In this document: piece after piece, positions 7,098-14,790 of the stretch
Position numbering within the stretch: position 1 is the first letter of the stretch
How the letters are laid out: each line of letters starts with the position of its first letter
DNA from: Helicobacter sp.
GTDB lineage: Bacteria; Campylobacterota; Campylobacteria; Campylobacterales; Helicobacteraceae
Direction of reading: 5' to 3'
Length of the DNA: 37,564 nucleotides
Assembly: GCF_029067145.1 (NCBI RefSeq)
Contig: NZ_JAIEFA010000069.1
Coordinates: forward strand, 1 to 37,564
Made by a program: the position numbers and the translations under genes
The notes under the pieces: generated by a model
What the model was told of the DNA's origin: nothing
Databases searched by the model: none
Seen by the model: the letters and a program-made list of their open reading frames with translations, nothing else

Positions 7098-9152
7098 TTA
7101 ACTCCAAAGCTCCTCTAGTGTTTTAATATTCGTATCCAAAAAAGGAAGATAGACTTTATCCCCAGCCTCTAAAATGGGTTTATTGGTAAGTTTGGGGTTG
7201 CAACTTAAAACCTCTTTGAAAATCTCTAATGTGCCATAATGGCTATACACAATGGAATCCAATCTCTCATTATCTTTAGCAAGATAGACATAGCCTTTAA
7301 AATCTGCTGCGGGTTCTTCTACTTTTGGATAAACATTGTTACTTAAGGGGCGACAGAGTTCAATTCCTAATTGTTTTGCAAGCTTTAGTGCATTGGCGTG
7401 CCACTGCCTTAACTCCTCTGCAAATAAAGAATGAGAATCTTTTGCTGCTTGAAGTTTAGCTTGTAAATCCTCTAGTAAGCTTTGTGCATTTTGGAGTTGG
7501 GAAGCCTTTTGTAGCTTCTCTTGAATCTCTGCAATTTGTGCATTTAAAGATTCTAGTTCCCCCTCACTCTCCTCAAAACTTGCGAGGAGTTGTTGGAGAG
7601 ATTCTAGCTCTTGTTGCTTTTGTATGATATTTTCTTGCAATTCTTGGCTTTGTGTCTCTTTTTGGGTAAGAATTGTAGTTAATTGCTCAATTCTTGTTTC
7701 AAGTTCAGTTACTTGCGTTTGCAATGTTTCATTATTGATTTCTTCTAAAGCTTCTTGCAGTTGTGTGATTTGCTCTTGCAGTTCCGCAATACGTGTTTGC
7801 AAATTCTCTTGCATCTGTGATTGTTGCTCTAGTTGTGCAAGCAGATTATCCCTTTGGGTTTTTAGTGCGTCTTTTTGTTTAGAAAGTTCTGCGTTGCCAT
7901 TCTGTGCAATTTGTTCCTCAAGTTCTGCGATTTGTTGCTGCAAACTTAAAATCTCTGCATCAAGTGCATCAGAATCCCCTATGTTTGCCAAAGCATTTTC
8001 TAATTCCTCTTTCCTTGCTTGTAAAGTCTCTCTTTCTTGTTCTTTTTCTGTGGTTTGCTCTTGTAGGATTTGGAGTTCTTGCTCTTTGCGCTCCACTTCA
8101 GAAATAAGTGTGGCAACTTCTGTTCTTGCACTCTCCAACTCTGCTTCTTTTAGAGCAATATTGTTTAAAAAGTTTGCGATTTGGGATTCTAGTGTGTCCT
8201 TTTGGTTTCTTAAAGATTCTAGCTCTTGTAGATTTTGTGTGTATTGCGGATTTTCATTATTGAGACGCTCTAACTCTGCCTCTATCCTTGCAATCTCTTC
8301 TTGCAAAGCTGTAATCTCTGCAAGGGTAGTAGCATTGTTTTGCTCTAAATTTTCTAAGGCTTGCTCTAGGTTGTTTAAAGTGTCTTGTTTTTCTTGTAAT
8401 TGTGCTTGACTCTGTGTAAGAAGTGTATCTAAATTCTGCTCTACTGCTACTCTCTCCTCTGTTAATGCAGTGATTTGCTCTATTAAAGTAGCAATTTCAC
8501 TATTGAATCTTATCCTAACTTCCTCTCGGATTCTTTCTTGAATGTCTAAAATTTCTTGTGGAGAATAAGAAACGCGCTCTAAATCCTCAAAAAGACTTCT
8601 TGGATAGTGTGCTGCTCTAATTGCCTCTGTGGAATCAAGAGTGTTTTCTTGCTCTGCTACAAGCACTCCTATGGGAAGGCTCATCATAGCATTTCTTAGC
8701 ATTGCAAGATTGGCACTCCCTTTAAAGTGTCCGCAGAAGCTAGTAGAAGCACTAATATTTCCGCTAGGATTTAAGTTTGGGGTTGTTGTGATACTTGTCC
8801 CACTTGCATTTTGATAGGTTCTTGCAATGGTTGTGCGTCCTGTCGGATAAGTGCTGCCATTGCTTGCCTTGCCAATCACAATGCGCTTGTTTGTATGAAC
8901 CCCATTATCAGATAAACCCTTATAAAAAAGAAGTGTCTTAGTCTCTAGTGTGCCACTTGCCCCTTGCCTATAAGTAAAAAAGGGATATTCGTCCATAAAG
9001 CGATGATAGATTCTTTGGAGCTCTTTTACTTCCTCTGTATTTAGTTCTGGTTCTAAATCTACATTTGCGATTCTATTTTGCAAGGCTGTGATTTGGATTT
9101 TTTTATCTCCAATAATTTCTATCAGTTCTTTGTATTTTTGATAATCTATCAT
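7098..9152 (-). CDS. Giant coiled-coil protein with a C-terminal P2 gpX-like (tail protein X) domain
   Basis: The 684-aa product has three parts. Residues about 1-220 are Ser/Thr/Gly/Asn-rich in the middle and unlike any family I recognise. Residues about 220-600 are a near-continuous Glu/Gln/Leu coiled coil. The last roughly 65 residues (YVYLAKDNERLDSIVYSHYG at its start, then DKVYLPF and a final LEELW) look like phage tail protein X, a LysM-like peptidoglycan or virion-hub binding fold. P2 gpX is normally a stand-alone protein of about 70 aa encoded among tail genes. Here it is fused and lies in the head operon after the capsid gene. No separate X gene is seen in the tail cluster, so this protein may supply that role. 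Confidence 0.65.
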   Translation of the reverse strand: MIDYQKYKELIEIIGDKKIQITALQNRIANVDLEPELNTEEVKELQRIYHRFMDEYPFFTYRQGASGTLETKTLLFYKGLSDNGVHTNKRIVIGKASNGSTYPTGRTTIARTYQNASGTSITTTPNLNPSGNISASTSFCGHFKGSANLAMLRNAMMSLPIGVLVAEQENTLDSTEAIRAAHYPRSLFEDLERVSYSPQEILDIQERIREEVRIRFNSEIATLIEQITALTEERVAVEQNLDTLLTQSQAQLQEKQDTLNNLEQALENLEQNNATTLAEITALQEEIARIEAELERLNNENPQYTQNLQELESLRNQKDTLESQIANFLNNIALKEAELESARTEVATLISEVERKEQELQILQEQTTEKEQERETLQARKEELENALANIGDSDALDAEILSLQQQIAELEEQIAQNGNAELSKQKDALKTQRDNLLAQLEQQSQMQENLQTRIAELQEQITQLQEALEEINNETLQTQVTELETRIEQLTTILTQKETQSQELQENIIQKQQELESLQQLLASFEESEGELESLNAQIAEIQEKLQKASQLQNAQSLLEDLQAKLQAAKDSHSLFAEELRQWHANALKLAKQLGIELCRPLSNNVYPKVEEPAADFKGYVYLAKDNERLDSIVYSHYGTLEIFKEVLSCNPKLTNKPILEAGDKVYLPFLDTNIKTLEELWS

Positions 9153-9189
9153 TCCTTAACCTTGTTAAGAGTTTTTAAAAAGATTTAAC

Positions 9190-9230
9190 CCTTTTAAAGC
9201 GCGTTGTAAATCCTTTTAAAACCTTTTAAA
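9190..9230. repeat. Three CCTTTTAAA repeats between capsid and coiled-coil genes
   Basis: CCTTTTAAA occurs at 9190-9198, 9212-9220 and 9222-9230 in the 133-bp gap. On the coding (minus) strand these read TTTAAAAGG. They may be protein-binding sites or incidental AT-rich sequence with ribosome-site character. Confidence 0.3.
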
Positions 9231-9237
9231 AAAGTTT

Positions 9238-9278
9238 CTTAAGGCAAAGATACTCTAAAAAGAGTTTTTGCCTTTAAG
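9238..9278 (-). terminator. Long hairpin after the major capsid gene (terminator or attenuator)
   Basis: CTTAAGGCAAA (9238-9248) pairs with TTTGCCTTTAAG (9267-9278) with one bulge, and ACTCT/AGAGT (9252-9256/9261-9265) extends the stem to an AAAA loop. It lies 8 bases past the capsid stop codon, inside an operon. A partial terminator or mRNA-stabilising stem would give more capsid than downstream product; that role is inferred. Confidence 0.5.
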
Positions 9279-9285
9279 AGCTATT

Positions 9286-10251
9286 TTAAATCCATTCAAG
9301 TTTTACGAGTGCATCAGGACGCACGCAAATAGGTAAAACATTGCTTTCAGTATGCAAGCAATATCCCCGTCCTTGTGCTAACTCTTCGGGTTTTGCGGCA
9401 AAGAATTTCTGCGCACTTAAATTGAGTGCTTGGGTATGGTGTGCTCTTGAATAGTGCAACTGAAAGATTCCCTTTGTTTTTGGGATTGCCATTCCTGTTT
9501 TTCCTGATAGAAATTGTGTGTCTTTCTTGGAAGTTTTGCTTCTGTAACTTGCAACATAGGGAATAATCTCCACGCCATAGATTTGCATTGCGTTCTTCTC
9601 TAATCTTGCTTGATTGATTTTAAAGAGCTCTTCTTTCATTGCTTTTTTATGAATTTCCTCAAAAAGCTCACGACTCACATACAAATCAAATTCAGGGTGG
9701 TAGCCTAGATTCTTGCTGAAGCTATCATAAATCTCCGCAAAAGAATCGTGCAAGGATTTGGTTTCGCTAAATCCTGCCTTGTTTTTAATCTCCACTTCAA
9801 ACAACACATTCCCTTTGCCATCTACAACCCTGCCAAACACTGCGCCCACCGCCATAAACTCTTGTGTTAGACAAAAGTTTTCTTTATGATTTGTAATAAT
9901 GTCGGAGATTTTTTGGCTTAAGGCTTTGGGTAAGTCGCCCCCATTCTCAAAGCTCTTTAGTTCGTTCAAATCGGTGGCATTAATCGTTCCCTCTTGTGCG
10001 AATCTTGGCACTTCAAACTTCATCAAGATTTCCTCACTATCCTCACTAAGGGTTGCACTTGCAGTTTTTGAAATGGCGTGAAGAATGAAATTCTCACTTC
10101 TTTTAATGGGAATAGCGACATTTGCGCCAATGTGTCCGATTTGTGTTGTGAAATATTTGCTTAAAAAAGGTGTTTCAATCGTCTTTTTTTGGGTAATGAT
10201 TTTTTGCATTGCCTCTAGGGTAAAAAGCTCCATTGCCTCTTTTGTTTTCAT
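9286..10251 (-). CDS. Major capsid protein, phage gpE family
   Basis: The 321-aa protein fits the lambda gpE-type major capsid family by length, by the internal TINATDLNELK region (about residues 94-104), by the YSRAHH block and by the C-terminal RPDALVKLEWI. It would form the HK97-fold shell. It follows protease/scaffold and decoration genes, the usual order for this capsid type, although the rest of the head module is Mu-like. The start is ATG with a GGAGA ribosome site. A strong hairpin follows the stop codon. Confidence 0.85.
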   Translation of the reverse strand: MKTKEAMELFTLEAMQKIITQKKTIETPFLSKYFTTQIGHIGANVAIPIKRSENFILHAISKTASATLSEDSEEILMKFEVPRFAQEGTINATDLNELKSFENGGDLPKALSQKISDIITNHKENFCLTQEFMAVGAVFGRVVDGKGNVLFEVEIKNKAGFSETKSLHDSFAEIYDSFSKNLGYHPEFDLYVSRELFEEIHKKAMKEELFKINQARLEKNAMQIYGVEIIPYVASYRSKTSKKDTQFLSGKTGMAIPKTKGIFQLHYSRAHHTQALNLSAQKFFAAKPEELAQGRGYCLHTESNVLPICVRPDALVKLEWI

Positions 10252-10260
10252 TTTCTCTCC

Positions 10261-10599
10261 TTATCGCAATACGATTCCGCTTTTTAAAAGCGATGTTCGC
10301 AAATCTGCGCTTAGTGGATTCTCTCCATAAAACTCTGCTTTGATTTCCCCGCTCACCAAAACCCCCACACTATCAGAGGCGTTATTAATGGTTTGCAATA
10401 GGATTCCATTTGCCTCATTAGCTGGTGCTGCTGTGGCAGTATATCCTCCATTATCTCCTGCACTTACAATTACTGCTGCCCCTAATTCCAAAGGATTATC
10501 CTCTGTGGCGTCAGGAAATGTTGCATTAACGCTTAATTGTGTTTTAACAAGCAAGTCGCCTAAGACTTTGCCCCTACCATAAAATGTTGGATTTGCCAT
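10261..10599 (-). CDS. Head decoration / stabilisation-type protein
   Basis: The 112-aa product is Ala/Gly/Asn-rich and beta-like (LELGAAVIVSAGDNGGY, VGVLVSGEIKAEFYG), as in small capsid-decorating or DUF2190-like proteins. It is placed directly before the major capsid gene, where such proteins are encoded. It would bind the outer shell and stabilise the filled head. A good GGAGA ribosome site precedes the ATG. The family assignment is by size, composition and position rather than a diagnostic motif. Confidence 0.6.
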   Translation of the reverse strand: MANPTFYGRGKVLGDLLVKTQLSVNATFPDATEDNPLELGAAVIVSAGDNGGYTATAAPANEANGILLQTINNASDSVGVLVSGEIKAEFYGENPLSADLRTSLLKSGIVLR

Positions 10600-10612
10600 T
10601 ATTTCTCCTTTT

Positions 10613-10936
10613 TTAAGATTCTAGTGTGAGTTTGACGACATCAATTTTAGGTGTCGCTGTGTTTTTTGTATTGCTATTTGCAAAAAGATTGTTTTGCGGG
10701 AGGGCTTGGGGTTGTGTGGTTTCTAAGAATTTTGTAAAGCCCTCCAAGTCTCTTTTGGCATAGCTTAAAGCCCATTCCTTTTGTCCCTCTGTAATCTTAC
10801 AAGCCACAAATGCAGAATCTACAAGAGAACAAGCCATTTGTGCATTTGCTTTCTCTAGTGTGTCTTGTGTCGCCTTTAATTGCTCTTTTAAAGCCTTGTT
10901 TTCAGCCTCCAAAGCTTCTAACTTTTCCTTATCCAT
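10613..10936 (-). CDS. Internal in-frame scaffold protein (Mu gpZ-like)
   Basis: An ATG at codon 162 of the protease gene (10936) is preceded by AAAGGAGAAACA, better than most starts in this window. It would yield a 107-aa protein beginning MDKEKLEALEAENKAL, a coiled coil followed by a short C-terminal tail. In Mu and many other phages the scaffold is made from an internal start within the protease gene. The ribosome site and coiled coil are seen; scaffold function is by analogy. Confidence 0.65.
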   Translation of the reverse strand: MDKEKLEALEAENKALKEQLKATQDTLEKANAQMACSLVDSAFVACKITEGQKEWALSYAKRDLEGFTKFLETTQPQALPQNNLFANSNTKNTATPKIDVVKLTLES

Positions 10937-11419
10937 TGTTTCTCCTTTCTTGTATGGATTTGAGTTTGCCTTAACCTCGCCTAAAGAATCCAAAAAGGGT
11001 GTATTGGTTAGGGCAACAGAATGTAAAAACACGCCACAATCTGCGCCACTTCTTGGGTCTTTATAGTGCATTTGGAAAGTGGGGCTAAGGTATTTGTATT
11101 CCCCTTTTTCTATAAATTCCTTTGCCTTAGGATTCCACGCAATCTTTGCAAAGAGTGCATTCTCTCTAATCTCTAAAGATTTAATCCAACCTGCTGCGGG
11201 ATTCTGTTTGCCTTGTAGGCTGTTGTGCTCATAGTCAATCACGCAATCGTTGAGGCGATTGTCAAAGTTTGCTTTAATCTCTTGGAGGGATTTTTCTGTA
11301 ATCTCAAAACTCCCTGCATAGTGTCCGCTCCATTTTCCTACGACTGCAACCTTTAATTCCACTAAGGAATCCTCACTCTTTGCTGCACTAATTTCACAAA
11401 CAAAAAATTCTTTTTTCAT
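10613..11419 (-). CDS. Mu-like prohead protease (gpI family) with scaffold region
   Basis: The 268-aa protein resembles the Mu gpI protease family. The N-terminal catalytic part has DCVIDYEHNSLQ (about 58-69), AAGWI (75-79), YLSPTF (110-115) and HSVALTNTPF (133-142). The C-terminal third is a coiled-coil scaffold segment. The enzyme cleaves scaffold and capsid precursors during head maturation. Its start overlaps the upstream gene by 4 bases (ATGA). An internal in-frame ATG with a strong ribosome site marks a separately translated scaffold, listed on its own. Confidence 0.85.
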   Translation of the reverse strand: MKKEFFVCEISAAKSEDSLVELKVAVVGKWSGHYAGSFEITEKSLQEIKANFDNRLNDCVIDYEHNSLQGKQNPAAGWIKSLEIRENALFAKIAWNPKAKEFIEKGEYKYLSPTFQMHYKDPRSGADCGVFLHSVALTNTPFLDSLGEVKANSNPYKKGETMDKEKLEALEAENKALKEQLKATQDTLEKANAQMACSLVDSAFVACKITEGQKEWALSYAKRDLEGFTKFLETTQPQALPQNNLFANSNTKNTATPKIDVVKLTLES

Positions 11420-11871
11420 TCCTCTCCTTCCTCGTAAGGGTTTGTGTAAAGGGTTACCTCAAATTCTCTTTTATAAATGGTTAAAAAGCCATTTTTCGTC
11501 ATCTCTCCATATTCTTTGACAAGTCTTGTAGGCATTATCACGCCGCAATGATTAAACTTTAGCTCTTGAAGTTTGTTGTCTAGTTTCTCTAAAAAATCCA
11601 TTTGTGTATAAAAGGAAGTTTCACGATTCTTTGCATTCACGCTAGGGGTTGCGTGGATAATATAGATTTCAAAAGTGCAAACCTTTTGAAACTGCCCGCT
11701 AATGCTATCTCCTAAAAAATCCACAAACAAAACAGGGGAATTTTTTAAGCACGCGCTAATAGAATCCTCTCTTGCAAAGTCGTTGTTAAAGAAAAATACC
11801 TTGTCTTCTCCAAACTCTGCCTTTAAACAATTGAGGAGATTTTGAGTGAAATTTGCAACGCGCAAAAACAA
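11416..11871 (-). CDS. Mu gp37-like protein (possible DUF1834 family)
   Basis: The 151-aa protein starts the minus-strand head module. It has a mixed alpha/beta pattern with a run FEIYIIHATP and a C-terminal strand REFEVTLYTNP. Size and character fit the Mu gp37 / DUF1834 group of head-tail junction or tail terminator-type proteins, but the match is weak and I see no diagnostic motif. It overlaps the protease start by 4 bases, so it belongs to the same transcript. A divergent promoter region lies directly upstream. Confidence 0.5.
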   Translation of the reverse strand: MFLRVANFTQNLLNCLKAEFGEDKVFFFNNDFAREDSISACLKNSPVLFVDFLGDSISGQFQKVCTFEIYIIHATPSVNAKNRETSFYTQMDFLEKLDNKLQELKFNHCGVIMPTRLVKEYGEMTKNGFLTIYKREFEVTLYTNPYEEGEE

Positions 11872-12045
11872 TCCTTTAAAAATTTTGTGGAATTTAACAA
11901 GGAAAGTGAGATTTTAAAAACTAGCAATTCTTTAAAACAATCCCTTTTACAAACCTTTTTAAAAGGATTTTTACAAGAAATAAGAATTTTTAAAGCAAGG
12001 CATTTTCTCTAAACTTTCGCCAAAATTTTTAGGTAAAGGCAGCTT
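11872..12045. promoter_or_regulatory. Divergent intergenic region between head and tail modules
   Basis: These 174 AT-rich bases separate the leftward head and rightward tail operons and must hold both late promoters or their activator sites. A CCTTTTTAAAAGG near-palindrome lies at 11954-11966, close in sequence to the inverted repeat upstream of the repressor. I cannot fix -10/-35 elements with confidence. Confidence 0.4.
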
Positions 12046-12585
12046 GTGGAGGAACTCCTCAATCTTTTAAAGAATCTCATTACCATTGGCACAATCACAG
12101 AAACCAAAAGCGTAGAGGGTAAAGCCCTAGCGCGTGTCAATGTGTGTGGGAGAATTACCGACTTTTTGCCTGTGGTGAGTTTTGCAAATTCTTATAAGAG
12201 ACACTATATTCCTGCGCGCATTGGAGAACAAGTCTTGGTGTTCTCTCCTTATGGAGAAGCCAATGGAGGCATTATTCTGCGTGGAATCTTTAACCAAGAA
12301 TGCAAAGAGAGTGAGGGGGCAAACAACACAAAAGAAATCCTTACCTATGAAGATGGTGTGAGTTTCTCTTATGATACAGAGACTTCTACCCTTAAGGTAG
12401 ATTCCCCAAAACAGATTCAAATTCTTTGCCAAAATGCTTCCATTACAGCCCAAAAGGTAGAAATTGATTCTCCAAGCATTGATTTAGGCTTAGGGGGAGC
12501 GGGTGTGGTAACCACAGAATGCACTTGTGCTTTCACGGGTTCTCCTCACCCGCACGGCTCACAAAATACAAGAAGCAAGGTTTAA
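12046..12585 (+). CDS. Baseplate assembly / tail spike protein, P2 gpV-like
   Basis: The 179-aa protein fits the P2 gpV / Mu gp45 spike family. It has an OB-fold-like N-terminal half (VEGKALARVNVCGRITDFLP, RIGEQVLVFSP), then repeated beta segments, ending in a GSPHPHGSQ apex. The HxH pair near the C-terminus recalls the metal-binding tip of P2 gpV. It would form the trimeric needle at the end of the contractile tail. The GTG start at 12046 is weakly supported, with an AAAGG about 8 bases upstream. It begins the P2-type baseplate operon V-W-J-I. Confidence 0.8.
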   Translation: MEELLNLLKNLITIGTITETKSVEGKALARVNVCGRITDFLPVVSFANSYKRHYIPARIGEQVLVFSPYGEANGGIILRGIFNQECKESEGANNTKEILTYEDGVSFSYDTETSTLKVDSPKQIQILCQNASITAQKVEIDSPSIDLGLGGAGVVTTECTCAFTGSPHPHGSQNTRSKV

Positions 12586-12586
12586 A

Positions 12587-12784
12587 ATGGCATTAAGCGC
12601 ACAATCGTTGCAGAGTAAAATTGAAGCAAATCTCCAAGCAAAAGGCTATCAAAAGGTCCAAGATAGAGGTGTGCATAAACAATATTCTACACCCTTTATT
12701 GAAGCCATTGCAAAAGCAGTCGTGGAGGAAATCCAACAAAACGCTACCACACAATGTGGCAGTGGTAGCGGGAGAGTGCAATGA
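12587..12784 (+). CDS. Small hypothetical phage protein between V and W (65 aa)
   Basis: The ATG lies one base after the V stop codon and the TGA overlaps the ATG of the W gene (ATGA), so the gene is fully embedded in the baseplate operon. The product is 65 aa, helical, with QSLQSKIEANLQAKGY near the start and IEAIAKAVVEEIQ in the middle, and a Gly/Ser tail. Small proteins of this kind sit at this point in several Mu/P2-like tail clusters, but I cannot assign a role. An upstream in-frame ATG inside V is less likely to be used. Confidence 0.65.
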   Translation: MALSAQSLQSKIEANLQAKGYQKVQDRGVHKQYSTPFIEAIAKAVVEEIQQNATTQCGSGSGRVQ

Positions 12785-13077
12785 ACGTCTTTTATCAAGC
12801 CTCCTTAGAGGAATCCCTAAAGCGCATTTTAGAAACACCTCTTGGAAGTCGTGTAATGCTCCCAGAGTTTGGCTCAAAACTCTATCTTTTAACCGATAGA
12901 AAAATGGACGATAACTTTAAGCTAGATTTTTATCGCTATGTTGCAGAGGCGATAGAGAAATGGGAAAAACGAGTCAAGCTAGAACGTGTAGTTTTAGAAG
13001 AAGTCAAGGATTCCAAAGTGCATTATACGCTTTTTTTCAAAGACAATTCAAGCTTCAGCGGAGTGCTCAATGTCTAG
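12781..13077 (+). CDS. Baseplate wedge protein, P2 gpW / T4 gp25-like
   Basis: The 98-aa protein matches the gp25-like family. Near the start is LKRILETPLGSRVMLPEFGS, the conserved arginine/proline region (residues about 13-32), followed by a helix FYRYVAEAIEKWEKRV and a C-terminal beta hairpin. It nucleates sheath polymerisation at the baseplate. It overlaps J by 8 bases. Confidence 0.88.
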   Translation: MNVFYQASLEESLKRILETPLGSRVMLPEFGSKLYLLTDRKMDDNFKLDFYRYVAEAIEKWEKRVKLERVVLEEVKDSKVHYTLFFKDNSSFSGVLNV

Positions 13078-14176
13078 TGTTTTAACTCCCTTAAGCTATG
13101 AGGAATCCCTCTTAAGAATTGAGGAACGTATTAAACGAGTTTATCCAAACTATGAGCGACTAGAATCGGATTCTTGGTCGGTTGTGTTAGAAGCCTTTGC
13201 GTATGAACTCACTTTGCTAGAGCAAAGACGCGTAGATAGCATTAAAGCCTTGCTTCTAAAATATGCGCAAGGGGAAGATTTGGATAATCTTTGCGCACTT
13301 TATGACACCAAGAGGCTAGATGGGGCATATCCTTATGCGTATTATACTTTTAGTCTAAGTGCGACTTCTAAGCAAGACTTGATTCTTCCCAAAGGATTAG
13401 AGCTAGGCGATGAGAGTGGAGAACACCGAGCCTATTTGCAAGATTCCCTCCTCATTAGAGCGGGTGAGCTAAGTGCGGTTGGGATTGTAGAATATTTCAA
13501 GAAACAACCCGATGCGCAGATTAAATGTGAGAATCTCTTAACCCCTCTTACCTTTAGTCTCAAAGTAGAAGCACAAGGCAACTTTGCCAATGGGGGCGCA
13601 GTAGAGAGTGATACAGCCTTTAAAAACCGCTCTTTATTAAGTTTGCATTCTCACACGACTGCGGGAAGCGCAAAGGCTTATGCGTTTCACGCTAAGAGTG
13701 CGGATTCTAGGATTGATGATGTGGGTGTGATTACAGAAAAAACCAAACCCGGAATTGTAGATGTGTATTTGCAAAGTCAAGGGGGTGTGGATACATTAAT
13801 GATTGAACGTGTGCAGAATGCCTTAAGTGGAGATTCTGTGCGACCACTTACTGACCAAGTTTTTGTGTATGCAGTAGCCGAAAATCCACTCACAATTGTA
13901 GCGGATATTTTCCTCTTTGATTTAAAAGAATCCGCCAAGATTGCGGCAACTTATGATTCCATTTTCAAAGAAAGGAAATTTAGAATCGGGGAGGATTTAC
14001 CCCTTTCAGAGATTATCCGAGACTTACACCAAGCAGGAGTGTATAAGGTAGAGCTAAAAGAACCCACGAGTGATGTAACTCCGATAGATAAAAAAGAGGT
14101 GATTAAAATCCAAGAGCTTATTTTAAATTTCAAGGAAGCCCCTTTGGACGAACTGAATCTAAAGGCAAAATTATGA
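13070..14176 (+). CDS. Baseplate protein J-like (P2 gpJ / Mu gp47)
   Basis: The 368-aa protein has the J-like layout: a helical start (YERLESDSWSVVLEAFAYEL), then LILPKGLELGDESGEHR, and a central NFANGGAVESDTAFKNRSL block with S-H-TTAGSAKAYAFHAKSAD (about residues 175-215), the hallmark of the family. It forms the wedge of the contractile-tail baseplate. The gene lies between W and I, as in P2, with short overlaps on both sides. Confidence 0.88.
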   Translation: MSSVLTPLSYEESLLRIEERIKRVYPNYERLESDSWSVVLEAFAYELTLLEQRRVDSIKALLLKYAQGEDLDNLCALYDTKRLDGAYPYAYYTFSLSATSKQDLILPKGLELGDESGEHRAYLQDSLLIRAGELSAVGIVEYFKKQPDAQIKCENLLTPLTFSLKVEAQGNFANGGAVESDTAFKNRSLLSLHSHTTAGSAKAYAFHAKSADSRIDDVGVITEKTKPGIVDVYLQSQGGVDTLMIERVQNALSGDSVRPLTDQVFVYAVAENPLTIVADIFLFDLKESAKIAATYDSIFKERKFRIGEDLPLSEIIRDLHQAGVYKVELKEPTSDVTPIDKKEVIKIQELILNFKEAPLDELNLKAKL

Positions 14177-14790
14177 AAAGTTTGCTTCCATCCAACGAAT
14201 CCCAATTCTTGCGTTTCTTAGAATTACTAGGACGCAAGAGCTTGCAAGATTGTGATTTAAAAAGTATTGATATTTTACCCCAATCTACTCCAAGTGAGAT
14301 TCTCCCACAGCTTGCATTGATGTTTGACATAGATATTACAAATTTGAATGAGGAGGAGGCAAGGAAACTTCTCTCAAATGCCATTTTAATGCACAAAAAC
14401 GCAGGCACACCTAAAGTCTTAAAAACAGCTTTGAATGCAGTTTTTAAAGAAGTGGAAATCAAGGAGTGGTTTGCTTATGCGGGCACACCCTTTACCTTTA
14501 GAGTGAAAGTCTCCGAACCTACAAAAAGCTTTGATAAGAGGACTTTGGCACTCTTAGATTATTTGATAGAGGAATACAAAAATGTCCGCTCGGTTTTAGA
14601 AGCAGTGGAACTAGAAGTTACAAGCGAGAATCAAAGCTTTAATGCAAGCGTGAGTGTGGGGGGAGAGATTCTCTCTGTATTGCCCTATCAAACCACGCAA
14701 GCAAGCAATGTAAATTCTAGTTTTATTGGAGTGGGAATCTTTGTTTGTGAAATCACAAAACAACATCTTAACACGCAGGAGGCAAGTTAG
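14173..14790 (+). CDS. Tail protein I-like (P2 gpI)
   Basis: The 205-aa protein begins with the gpI pattern: SLLPSNESQFLRFLELLGRK, followed by LPQLALMFDIDI and LLSNAILMHKNAGTPKVLKT (about residues 73-93), which is characteristic. It joins baseplate and tail fibre. It overlaps J by 4 bases and its TAG overlaps the GTG of the fibre gene by one base. Confidence 0.85.
   Translation: MKSLLPSNESQFLRFLELLGRKSLQDCDLKSIDILPQSTPSEILPQLALMFDIDITNLNEEEARKLLSNAILMHKNAGTPKVLKTALNAVFKEVEIKEWFAYAGTPFTFRVKVSEPTKSFDKRTLALLDYLIEEYKNVRSVLEAVELEVTSENQSFNASVSVGGEILSVLPYQTTQASNVNSSFIGVGIFVCEITKQHLNTQEAS

Noticed and set aside
7624..8409. A 261-codon open frame antisense to the coiled-coil gene, rich in Cys and Ser
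   Set aside because: It mirrors the repetitive Glu/Gln/Leu coding sequence on the other strand, has no ribosome site and unlikely composition.
12527..12586. An upstream start for the 65-aa protein between V and W
   Set aside because: It overlaps the V coding region; the ATG at 12587 directly after the V stop is more likely.
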